From positions 119,563,877 to 119,627,876 of the forward strand of contig NC_061862.1 of the NCBI RefSeq assembly GCF_907164915.1: a stretch of 64,000 bases of DNA, written 5' to 3'. The notes below the pieces were generated by a model. That model saw nothing but the letters and a program-made list of their open reading frames with translations, was not told the origin of the DNA and did not search any database. Each line of letters starts with the position of its first letter. Position 1 is the stretch's first letter. This DNA comes from Impatiens glandulifera (Eukaryota; Streptophyta; Magnoliopsida; Ericales; Balsaminaceae). Shown here one piece after another: positions 11,353-20,985 of the stretch. A program made the translations under genes and the position numbers.

Positions 11353-13153
11353 ATGTCGAACATACCCAAAGATGCCAGTGCTACAGCCATTTCAACCTTC
11401 TCTCGTGAAAACTACATTGTTTGGAAGAAAAGAGTCTGTGCTCATCTCTCTTCTTTTCATGATGACATGTGGAGTGTTGTCACAGAAGGTCCTATCAAGA
11501 TTGATATGGAGAAGGCCGACTGGACTGCTGATGAAAAGAGGCAGAACAACCTCAACATTATGGCGCTTGATGTTCTGTACAGATCTCTCGATGATAGCAT
11601 GTTCAACGACATCATCGAATGTGACACTGCCAAAGAGGTCTAGGACAGACTCACTCAACTGTGTGAGAGCAACGAGCAATCCAAGGAAAACAAGATCATG
11701 GTTGCCACTCAACAGTTCGACAACTTTAAAATGCGTCCTAGTGAAACAATGAACGATTTGGACACCAGATTCAGCAAGATCGTCTCCTCTCTGTCCATCC
11801 TAGGCAAGATCTATAGCAACCGGGAGCTTGCTATCAAGGTCATGCGTGCTCTTCCAAGGTAATGGGACATAAAGACTATGGCGATGAGAGAATCCAAAGA
11901 TCTGAATAAGATCTCTCTCTTTGATCTCTTCGTTGACCTCAAGGCCTACGAGTTCGAGCTGAACTGTAGGATGGAAGAAGATCAACCCTCGTCCGTTATT
12001 ATTGCCAAGGCGTTGGTGACTACTGAAGAGCCACCAACCGCTCCGGACGTGAAGATGGCAGTTCAGTAGCTGAGCAATGATGCCATGTCTCTCTTTGTGA
12101 AGATGTTTGGCGACTTCATGAAGAAGAGCAACTCTAACTCAAACTCTTCAAATTCTAATGATAATAGAAAATCTAAAGCTAATGTTACTTGTTTTAACTG
12201 TGGTATTAAAGGTCATTATGCATCGGAATGCCGGAAGCCAAAGCGTGAAGATGCCAAGGAAGATGGAAAAGAGCTGAAGGCTCTTATAGCTGGTGATGGA
12301 AAGAACAGAGGAAGTAGTCGTGGCTCGAAGATGGAAAAGAGCAGTGAAAGTGATGAAGAAGACGTGTCTTGCTTCATGGCCAGAGAAGATGAGGAAGGAA
12401 CTCAGGAAACTGAGGTATTTGATTTCTCTTCCGAAAGGTTTTTAAGGGAACAACTGGTAGCTGTACTAGATGACATGGTCATCGAGTACAGAAAACTAGC
12501 AGAATCTGTAAACGAAACTAAATCTCCATTAGATTTAAATAAACCAAATCTGTCTAAAGATGAAGAGTCACATGCTTTTGAAAAGAAGATTGAAGAGATC
12601 TCATCTAAAAATGAGATGCTCAAGGAACAGATTCAAACTCTTTCATCTGAAAACAAAAGGCTTAACTATGTTGTTTGTGCATGGACAAGGTCTGGTGATG
12701 CTGTCAAATATCAGATCAGTATGTTGAAACCTACTGGATCTAGATCTGGATTGGGATTTGATAGCAATGACCCTAACCTGTCCCGCAAAAAATCAAAGCC
12801 AAATGACAAACTTAAGCCAATAAGTTTTGTCAAAGGAAGTATGACTGACATTGAATCTGATCCTATTCATGAAGAAGTTGCTTTGAAAAATGAAATAGTG
12901 TATGTTCCACCGACTGTTAGTTGGCTTAAGAAAAAGTTAGAAAAAGCTAATAAGTCTGGTAATTTAAAACCTGACTCTAAGTCAAGGAGTTTTAAAAAAA
13001 AAACCTTCTTCAAAAGTCAAAGGATCAGTGGCTAGTAGGAAGTCATCTGCTAAGTCAAAATCATATGCATTAATCACAACACAAAATGGGAAATCCATCA
13101 GAATAACTCAAATATGGATTCCTAAGGGACTAATTGATCGAGTACCCAATTGA
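11353..13153 (+). pseudogene. Sire-c gag (nucleocapsid polyprotein)
   Basis: Gag packages element RNA in virus-like particles. From ATG 11353 one frame runs to 13035 with three in-frame stops (11641-11643, about 11860, 12067-12069). An expanded A-run near 12992-13001 then shifts the frame; the restored tail reads TQNGKSIRITQIWIPKGLID and ends at TGA 13151-13153. Blocks are MNDLDTRFSKIVSSL, KVMRALPR, LKAYEFELN and a CCHC knuckle CFNCGIKGHYASEC (12190-12231). A Lys/Ser/Glu-rich region with coiled-coil character follows. It is the least damaged gag in the window. Neighbouring pol is missing. Confidence 0.92.
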
Positions 13154-14122
13154 GTGTGGGTACCAAGATTTGTAAATAGTTTATTTTGTAGGTGATGCAG
13201 GAGGATAGTGGGAAGGAAGCTAGAAGAATAATCCTCTGATTACACAGCTTGGAAGATCAACAATGGTACTTGCCATTCTGGAAGAATAAATGTTTTTATT
13301 TGTTAAAAATATTTTTGGTCTTTGGACCACAAAATTGTTTATAAAACTCTAATGTCCATATTCATTGTGAGAAGGAAATTTTTTGGAATTAAAGATATTC
13401 TCTAGACGAATATCCTTAATCGGTCTAACTAGACAAGGGTGTCTAAAAGAAACGGTTTGTACTTAAACGTGTTTTTGCTCACAATTTATACATTTAAGTC
13501 TATATGTTGAGATTTTATATCCACGCAATTAGAAAGACACGTCTAATAGACGTTAGACGTTTTTACGTCATGAGCAAGAGGATGCTCACGTCTAATAAAC
13601 ACCCGTCTAACACGTGGTGTTTATGCGGAATTAGACGTACACGTCTAATAAACATTAGACGGATCTGTTATAAACACGGAATTAGACGTATGCGTCTAAT
13701 ACACACATCCGCCTAATAGACGCTGTGTTATTTGTGAAGTAAGAAAAACGTTTAACTACGTGTCGATTTGACTGATCAAGGACAGTTGTCACACGATGAG
13801 AGCTATCTGCTTTTCCCACTCAAAACATTAAATAGTCATCTCTTAATAACATGAAGACACGTGTCTATCAAGTTTAGAGAAAATGACTGATATACCCTCA
13901 TTTCTAATGATGATTTCTTGAAAAAGGACGTCTAACATTAATTAATGGGCCATACCCCTAGAATAGACGGTTATTCTGTATTTGCATCTCTCTTCTATAT
14001 AAGGACATTACTGCATGATTTTGAAAACTTTCAATCTCTTGAAATCTCTAAGCACCCTAGCTTTCTTGTATTTCTCTCACTAAATCTCTCTGAAATATCG
14101 TGTCGATTCACATTCTCTCAAA
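13154..14122 (+). other. Sire-c spacer: pol deletion scar, TAGAC motifs, internal promoter
   Basis: No ORF is supported. Near 13230-13290 one frame reads DYTAWKINNGTCHSG, resembling DYAGCKIDRKSNSGTCHFLG of Sire-b RNase H, so this may be a short remnant of deleted pol. At 13510-13740 short inverted repeats of the TTAGACGT/ACGTCTAA type occur, here outside the LTR. From 13960 a promoter-like segment with a TATA box leads into the accessory ORF. Confidence 0.5.
13994..14006 (+). promoter_or_regulatory. Internal TATA box upstream of the Sire-c accessory ORF
   Basis: TCTATATAAGGAC lies about 120 bp before ATG 14123. With initiation about 30 bp downstream, this leaves a leader of about 90 nt, rich in CT as in plant 5' untranslated regions. 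It suggests the accessory ORF has its own transcript. Based on sequence alone. Confidence 0.5.
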
Positions 14123-17100
14123 ATGGTGAAGAAAATCACTCTCGGTCACTGTACTTTGCAGGTGGACTTTAAATCGGTGTATTCTTTTGATCAGCCGGAG
14201 GTGGTAAAGATGTTCCAATCCCTAGAATATTTTGGGTTGAGGAAGTATCTGGGCGGACCGTTCATCTTCTATGAAGATGAAGTTTGTGAGTTTTTCAAAA
14301 CGGCAGTTATGGTGGATGATTCCATCGTAGCAACCGTTAACGGAAAGGAGATCTCCTTTGACGAATCGGTTTATGCGGAGTTCTTTGAACTCCCAACGGA
14401 GGGTCATCTGTTCGACTTGGTGCTCCCTTCAGAAATCATGGAGGAAATGAAGACCTCCTTCTCTACTGACGGTTCTAAGATCCATGTGAATCGATACAAG
14501 AAGGTATTCAAACCCCACTTTATTATCCTAAACGACGTGGTGGCGAAGGCGTTGCAAGGGAAGGCTGGCTCTTTCAATCTCTATGGTCAAAACCGTTTTG
14601 AATATATGTGTGCCATTTCTAAAGGAATCCAAGTGAACTGGGGTCATACCCTGTTTCAGAATCTGTGTTACTCCATCAGCTAGACGAACAAGGAGAGTAT
14701 CACGTATGCGGCTCAACTGAGCCACCTGTTGAAGTTTTTGGGGGTTCCTGTTGGTGAACCGGCGCAGAATAACTCTCCAAGAGTTTTTACTGCCTCTACG
14801 GTGGCCAGCACTCTGACTAGGATGAAGAGCAACCTAGAGTCTACATCTGGGGCTTCTAGTTTCCAGACTAGTGGAAGGCCTTCCACCTGATCAAAGCCTT
14901 CTGCTTTTGTTATGTCAACAGGAGCAAAGAAAACCAGAACTGTGAACGAATCGGAGGCCAGTTCCTCCAGCATGAAAATCCCAAATCAGAAGGACATGGA
15001 ATCTGTTGATTCAAGGGAGAAGCAAGGTCCAGGCGTACTTGCTGCAACCCCAATGACATCGTTATCCACTCCCTCAACGTACTTGAGGAAACCTTTGAGG
15101 TCTTGTGCCTCAAAGGAGAAGAAGACAAAGGCGCCCCGCACGTCTAAATCTGCCGAGGTAAAGTCTTCTAAATATTTGGCTGCTGTGCCAAAATTTGATG
15201 TTCCCGAAGTGGAACAAGCTGAATCTATTTTCTCTCCCTTGAGAGAATTTGCTGAAGGGCCTGCTGTTGAGTCAACCGGTCCAAATGTTGAAACTATTAA
15301 CAGGGCGGAGTCTCCTGTTACTCAATCTGATCATGTAGCCGCCGATGCTACAGAATCGTCGAAACCAGAATAAGGTGCTGTTCTTACCCTTGTTGCTGGT
15401 GAACCCATCATTCCTGCTCCCAAGGATTCCTTGGTGGTTGGAAAAATTGTCAATAGAGAGCTCCCTGCTGAGTTCTGCTTAAAACCCCAATCTGCCTTTG
15501 AACTGTTGCGGGCCAGAAAAGGGACCAGAGGAATTGTAATTGGTGAACTCAGACGAGCTCAAAAACCTGTAGAGGTTGTTGGAAAAGGGAAATCCACTGC
15601 ATTTCAAGCTCCTGAGAAGATATCTGAAGCAAGAGGTATCGTTGATCTTATTCTGGATCAAGTGAAAGTCCTTTCTGCTGAAAAGTTAGAAGTCTATGAT
15701 TCCTGGCGTAGTGAGAGGCTTTCCTCTAAGTACAACAACTCTCTGTCTAATGCTGCCATAACAAAAGAATGGAAGAAGAGAGTGGCAAACGAGAAGAAAG
15801 TCCTGAAATGGGCAAGAACTTCAGAGGTGGGTGAAGCATTGAACAAGAGAGAACTGGTGGAAGCTTGCATTCTTGGAAAAGCTAGTTTCCAATCTATGAA
15901 GCTAGGAAAGCTAACTTCTACCCTAATGCAAAAGGAGCTGATGTTGAAGCAAAAGTACTGAAAAAGTTGAATGATATCATGGAAAGCTATGTCTCTGCTG
16001 CTTTCAGATACATTCATGGCGCCAATTGCTCTAGCGCAGTACCTCTAAACGAAGAAGAAGCAATGGATATTCCAAATGCTGATGAATCAGATGCTGCTCT
16101 CCTGATCGAATTCGGGAACCTGTCTGCCGAAGAGAGACGCATTCAAGATCATCCTTTTCAAGAGCTTCCGAATGAAGATGAAGAAATGGTAAATGTTCAA
16201 GAGCCTGAACAAGCTCTTGAGACAAACATTGAAGAAGTAATCATAGAAGATGTAACAGAGGAGGTTTTGAAAGCTCATATTGAAGAAAATGTCATTATAA
16301 TCCCTGTTGCAAGAACAAAGGGTGTTCAAGATAAATTGGCTGAGGTCACTCAGCCAGAAACAGCAAGAACTGAGGGGGAACCCTCTAAAGAGAAAGATGA
16401 TGAAGAAGAAAGTTCCTCGTCTGAGGAGGAACAGGATGAGCAACCAAAGTTTGTTAAGACCTATTTATTTCCAAATGGTGTTGTGGGAAGTGTTCACGAA
16501 AACATCAACATTCCCCGTCACTATTCTGGAAGTCTGCTCGAAAGATTTGAAAAGGAACAAAAAGAAGTTGATGAAGAAGATCAAGATAAAGCTTCTAAGA
16601 ATGCTGAAGTAATTCAGTCAGACCAATCCATGCAGGTTCATACAAACTTTGAGCCTATTCAAAGCATGGCAGCAGAATCTGAAGAAGTGTCTTCTCACGA
16701 AGGTTCATCTGTTGGAGGAAATAAAATGTTAAGATCTATGAGGTCTATGCTCTCCTCAATGCAAAAGACAATGTGTCACACAATGATCTCAAGGGAAGAG
16801 GAAAGAGCGAATTTCATCAATATTCTCAATATCCTAACCGAGCTGGTTAAGACCTTGAAGATGAATACTTATGAGACCCATGTCTTCAATGTAAAGTTTG
16901 CAAAGTTTGAAAAGGAATGCTTCAGCCGCCAAAGTGAACTGTTTGATATTGAGAGGCACATCAATGACGAACGCCACAAGGAAACCGTGAATGAATTCAG
17001 TCTGGTGAAGAATCAGATGGTAGAAATGCAGGGTTGCATGAGCAGAAATGATAATGAACGTCAAGCATTTGCTGAGACAGTTGCTAGAAGGTTTCAAGCA

Positions 17101-17462
17101 AAGGAGGATGCTTTAGGCAATGCTGAAGGTTCTCAATCTCGACCAATTCAAGGTGAGTCAAGTAGAAGGAATGATGGTGTGTCAACCGAGACCAGATCCA
17201 GGTGGGCCCCAAGTACTGATGACAATCCTAGGCCAACCAAGAGAGGTGGTGGTCGAAGCGGTACTGAGCGTGGTGGAAGAAGTGGTGGTGGCTGAAGTAG
17301 GCTATCAAATGTCGATCAAGGAGGACGTGCCAGTGCTGGTGAGAGTGGTGGAAGATAGAATGCAGGAGGTCGTGGTGGTCGCGGCTATCCTCATTTCATG
17401 AACATGCTTCCCGAGCAAGAGATGAGTCCAACCGATCCTCGAGTGAAAAGGGAAGAACAGTG
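14123..17462 (+). pseudogene. Long accessory ORF of Sire-c
   Basis: From ATG 14123 one frame runs to about 15960 with stops at 14681-14683 (TAG), 14888-14890 (TGA) and 15371-15373 (TAA). A frameshift near 15900-15950 moves it to the frame of 15967-17295, and past TGA 17293-17295 it continues to TGA 17460-17462: about 1,100 codons. The N-terminal domain (residues 1-190) has GGPFIFYEDEV, FELPTEGHLFDL and a diverged FEYMCAISKG/VNW block. A second conserved stretch near 15470-15560 (ELPAEFCLKPQSAFELLR) is echoed in Sire-d. Then come an acidic Glu-rich region (16100-16450), a coiled-coil-like region, and an Arg/Gly-rich tail. No hydrophobic membrane segment is seen, so an envelope role is not supported. 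Function unknown. Confidence 0.75.
17240..17400 (+). other. RGG-like tail of the Sire-c accessory ORF
   Basis: The frame reads KRGGGRSGTERGGRSGGG, then after a stop continues with GGR and GGRGGRGY. Such Arg/Gly-rich tails commonly bind RNA. This would suit a protein associated with element RNA, but that is inference. Confidence 0.6.
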
Positions 17463-17625
17463 ATCTCTCCTCTTTTACTCTGTTTAACTTTATTGAACAT
17501 GGTTTCCTGATAATTTTTTCGAATACTCGCTCTTTTTGGATGCATTGTGTAAGTGAACAAGGTGTTTATTTATTTACTTAATGAATGCATATTGTTATAT
17601 ATGTATGCAGGTTTGCAATTTCTTC

Positions 17626-17642
17626 ATCAAAAAGGGGGAAAT
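17626..17642 (+). other. Polypurine tract of Sire-c
   Basis: The stretch AAAAAGGGGGAAATTG directly precedes the 3' LTR start. It would prime plus-strand DNA synthesis. Sire-k has the same tract in reverse complement at 55423-55437. Confidence 0.88.
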
Positions 17643-20600
17643 TGTTGGGTCAAATTATTACGACTAAGTGTTGAAATAATTTAACCACTGATATTTTGAT
17701 GATGAAATAATTTATGAATTTTGATACAGGTGTATTAAGACTACATGTCATTAGACTTGGATCTAATGAGGGTCATTAGACCGATTTTGATGTCCATTCG
17801 CATAGAATTAGACGCACAGTCTAACTCAACGGAGTTAGATGTGTAGTCTAATAGACGCGTGAATTTGACGTAAGTCAAATAGAATTAGACGCGAGTCCAA
17901 TGGAATTAGACGTACTGTCTAACTCATCAGAGTTAGACGTGTAAGTCTAATAGATGTGTAAAGAATTAGACGGGTAGTCTAATGAATACGCGGAATTAGA
18001 CGTAATTCTAATGGAATTAGACGTGAGTCTAATAGAATTAGACGTACAGTCTAACTCATCGGAGTTAGACGTGTAAGTCTAATAGACGTAAAGAATTAGA
18101 CGGATAGTCTAATGAATACGCGGAATTAGACGTGCTAGTCTAACTCATTGGAGTTAGACGTGGCAGTCTAATGGTTTTTGGATAATTAGACAGGTAGTCT
18201 AATTAGTGAAAGTTAGAGTTAGTCTAACTCCTTCAGATTAGTCTGAGGTAGAACCGGAATTAGACGCGTCAGTCTAATTAAGTGGAGTTAGACGTGTCGG
18301 TCTAATGGTTATTTAATAATTAGACTGGTTGTCTAATTAGTGAAAGTTAGACGTGAGTCTAACTCCTTCAGATTAGTCTGAGGTAGAACCGGAATTAGAC
18401 GCGTCAGTCTAACTCAGTGAGAGTTAGACGTGTCGGTCTAATGGTTATTTAATAATTAGACGGGTTGTCTAATTAGTGAAAGTTAGATGTAGGTCTAACT
18501 CCTTTAGATTAGTCTGAGGTAGAACCGGTATTAGACGCGTCAGTCTAACTTAGTGAGAGTTAGACGTGTCGGTCTAATGGTTATTTAATAATTAGACGGG
18601 TTGTCTAATTAGGGAAAGTTAGACGTGAGTCTAACTCCTTCAAATTAGTCTGAGGTAGTACCGGAATTAGACGCATCAGTCTAACTCAATGAGAGTTAGA
18701 CGTGTCGGTCTAATGGTTATTTAATAATTAGACGGGTTGTCTATTTAGTGAAAGTTAGATGTGAGTCTAACTCCTTCAGATTAGTCTGAGGTAGAACCGG
18801 AATTAGACGCGTCAGTCTAACTCAGTGGGAGTTAGACGTGTCGGTCTAATGGTTATTTAATAATTAGATGGGTTGTCTAATTAGTGAAAGTTAGACATGA
18901 GTCTAACTCCTTCAGATAAGTCTGAGGTAGAACTAGAATTAGACGCATCAGTCTAACTCAGTGAGAGTTAGACGTGTCGGTCTAATGGTTATTTAATAAT
19001 TAGACGGGTTGTCTAATTAGTGAAAGTTAGACGTGAGTCTAACTCCTTCAGATTAGTCTGAGGTAGTACCGGAATTAGACGCGTCAGTCTAACTCAGTGA
19101 GAGTTAGACGTGTCGGTCTAATGGTTATTTAATAATTTGACGGGTTGTCTAATTAGTGAAAGTTAGACGTGAGTCTAACTCCTTCAGATTAGTCTGATGT
19201 AGAACCGGAATTAGACGCGTCAGTCTAACTCAGTGAGAGTTAGACGTGTCGGTCTAATGGTTATTTAATAATTAGACGGGTTGTCTAATTAGTGAAAGTT
19301 AGACGTGAGTCTAACTCCTTCATATTAGTCTGAGGTAGAACCGGAATTAGACGCGTTAGTCTAACTCAGTGAGAGTTAGACGTGTCGGTCTAATGGTTAT
19401 TTAATAATTAGACGGGTTATCTAATTAGTGAAAGTTAGACGTGAGTCTAACTCCTTCAAATTAGTCTAAGGTAGAACCGGAATTAGACGCGTCAGTCTAA
19501 CTCAGTGAGAGTTAGACGTATCGGTCTAATGGTTTTTTAATAATTAGACGGGTTGTCTAATTAGTGAAAGTTAGACGTGAGTCTAACTCCTTCAGATTAG
19601 TCTGAAGTAGAACCGGAATGAGACGTATAGTCTAACTCAGTAGAGTTAGACGTACCCGTCTAATGTTTATTATAATTAGACGCGAGTCTAATTCTATTAG
19701 ACCTGGCGGTGTAATAGACGTTTTTCATTAGAAGGAGTTGACTTCTTTCATTAGACTGATTTTCACAAATCCGTCTAACTGAAATACGTCTAATGCTCTG
19801 TTTAAGCAGTATGCTTGAATCTAGCATTTCTCCTACCCACGTGCTATAGTTGTACCCTATGTCTGCTCCACTTTCCAATGAAGATTAGTATAACAGCTAT
19901 ATTCATCCAATCAAGGAATGCCACGTAAGAGAATTTTCCTCACATTACCCGTTTTGCAGGTACATCCCTGATGGAATATTCGGCGCACTACCAGTTCGGT
20001 ACGGCCACGATCCTTGTGCTCAGAACCTGCTGTGTACAATGGAGGCTTTCCAATGGAAGAGTGTCACGTATTATTCTTGAAGATTCGACCGTTAGCTCCT
20101 GCTCAGTATTTAATCAATCCTAAGAACAACAGACGAAATACCTTGCCAGTAACTTTTACCTTACGAGCCGAACGAACAAGCATTCTTATTTTCAGAGAGA
20201 GAGTCTACTCAATCATCTTTCTTACTGAACTTATTCTATGAAGCTTCTTTCTGATTGTACTGTGTGTGAATCGAGAGAGAACTAGAATCAAAACACCATT
20301 AGCTGAGTGATATTCTTCATCTTGTAATTGAACAGAAAGTGTTCTGTTCAATAGTGAGCTAAGTGTGTGTAAACTGTATTTGATTCTCATCATATTATAG
20401 TGAATCCTTCCGGTGGTTGCTAGAAGGGTGACGTAGGAGAGTTTCTCCGAACATCCATAAACAAACTGTTGTGTTCTTTATTTCTTTCATCTTTTCATAT
20501 TTCATCTTGTGCTTCAAATCCAAGTAACAATTCCGCCTTGAATCTGTTTCAAGTGTTTACACAAGTTTGCGTAGAATAGAAAGAGATATTAATCTCTAAC

Positions 20601-20680
20601 AGGATTTCTATCAAACCGTTTTTCATAAGCCTTCATCCTTATCCAGACCCCCGTCTCTAACGATAAAGCCGATCCTATCA
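17643..20680 (+). repeat. 3' LTR of Sire-c (3038 bp)
   Basis: It starts TGTTGGGTCAAATTATTACG after the polypurine tract and ends GATCCTATCA. It is collinear with the 5' LTR but 882 bp longer: six extra 136-bp units account for 816 bp and smaller gains of the same motifs for the rest. Sire-b gag resumes immediately after it. Confidence 0.92.
18307..19666 (+). repeat. 136-bp tandem array in the Sire-c 3' LTR, ten copies
   Basis: Units start at 18307, 18443, 18579, 18715, 18851, 18987, 19123, 19259, 19395 and 19531, always exactly 136 bp apart. Point differences exist but length is constant. Each unit contains four stem-loop candidates with TTAGAC/GTCTAA arms, giving about forty in this LTR. 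The 5' LTR has four units. Confidence 0.95.
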
Positions 20681-20932
20681 TTTACAATCTATGACTTTCC
20701 CGAAAGTATTTCTGTCCATAGATTTGAAAATATGTCTCATGCAATAGTTGTCTAAGTTGTTTCTTCTCTTATCTTCATATGTCCATTCACCTCTCTCATT
20801 CTCGATCTTTATGGATCCTTCTTTAAGGATGAACATCATTTCATCATCCATGGTGATATGTAGATACATCTAAATCTTCCAGTCAGTAAACTCCTCACTT
20901 TCCAGGATAGGGGGCTTCTCATTGTGAGTCAT
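20681..20932 (-). pseudogene. Sire-b gag, N-terminal part
   Basis: The minus strand starts MTHNEKPPILESEEFTDWKI (ATG 20932-20930), meets an in-frame TAG, then continues MYLHITMDDEMMFILKEGSI and ends VIDCK at the Sire-c boundary. The block FTDWK...GEWTYEDKRRNNLDN matches the N-terminal gag domain of Sire-c and Sire-h. The rest of the protein is at 9151-7618. The start lies about 40 bp after the PBS, as in the other Sirevirus copies here. Confidence 0.88.
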
Positions 20933-20970
20933 GTTTGCTTTATTTTGGTTGCTTGGGTGTTAAGATTAAG

Positions 20971-20985
20971 TGATCTGATACCACT
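20971..20985 (-). other. Primer-binding site of Sire-b
   Basis: On the minus strand AGTGGTATCAGATCA follows the 5' LTR. It contains TGGTATCAGA, complementary to initiator Met-tRNA, and fixes the orientation of Sire-b. Confidence 0.85.

Larger units (their letters stand above)
9152..20680 (+). mobile_element. Sire-c: pol-less Sirevirus-type element with both LTRs
   Basis: The element has LTRs at 9152-11307 and 17643-20680, a PBS at 11309, gag (11353-13153), a spacer, a long accessory ORF (14123-17462) and a polypurine tract ending at 17642. Integrase and RT are absent; only a possible RNase H scar remains near 13230-13290. The first 210 bp or so of the LTRs differ at about nine positions (near 4%), so it is moderately old. 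The LTR lengths differ (2156 versus 3038 bp) because of a 136-bp array. It lies within Sire-b gag, but flanks CAGTC (left) and TTTAC (right) are not a matching 5-bp target duplication. Confidence 0.9.

Noticed and set aside
11392..11712. A 106-codon ORF antisense to Sire-c gag
   Set aside because: It is a shadow of a well-supported gag on the other strand. The same is true of 12402-12623, 15694-16017 and 16087-16443.
18307..19666. Regular spaced repeats as a CRISPR array
   Set aside because: The 136-bp units are repeats without unique spacers, inside an LTR of a plant retrotransposon.
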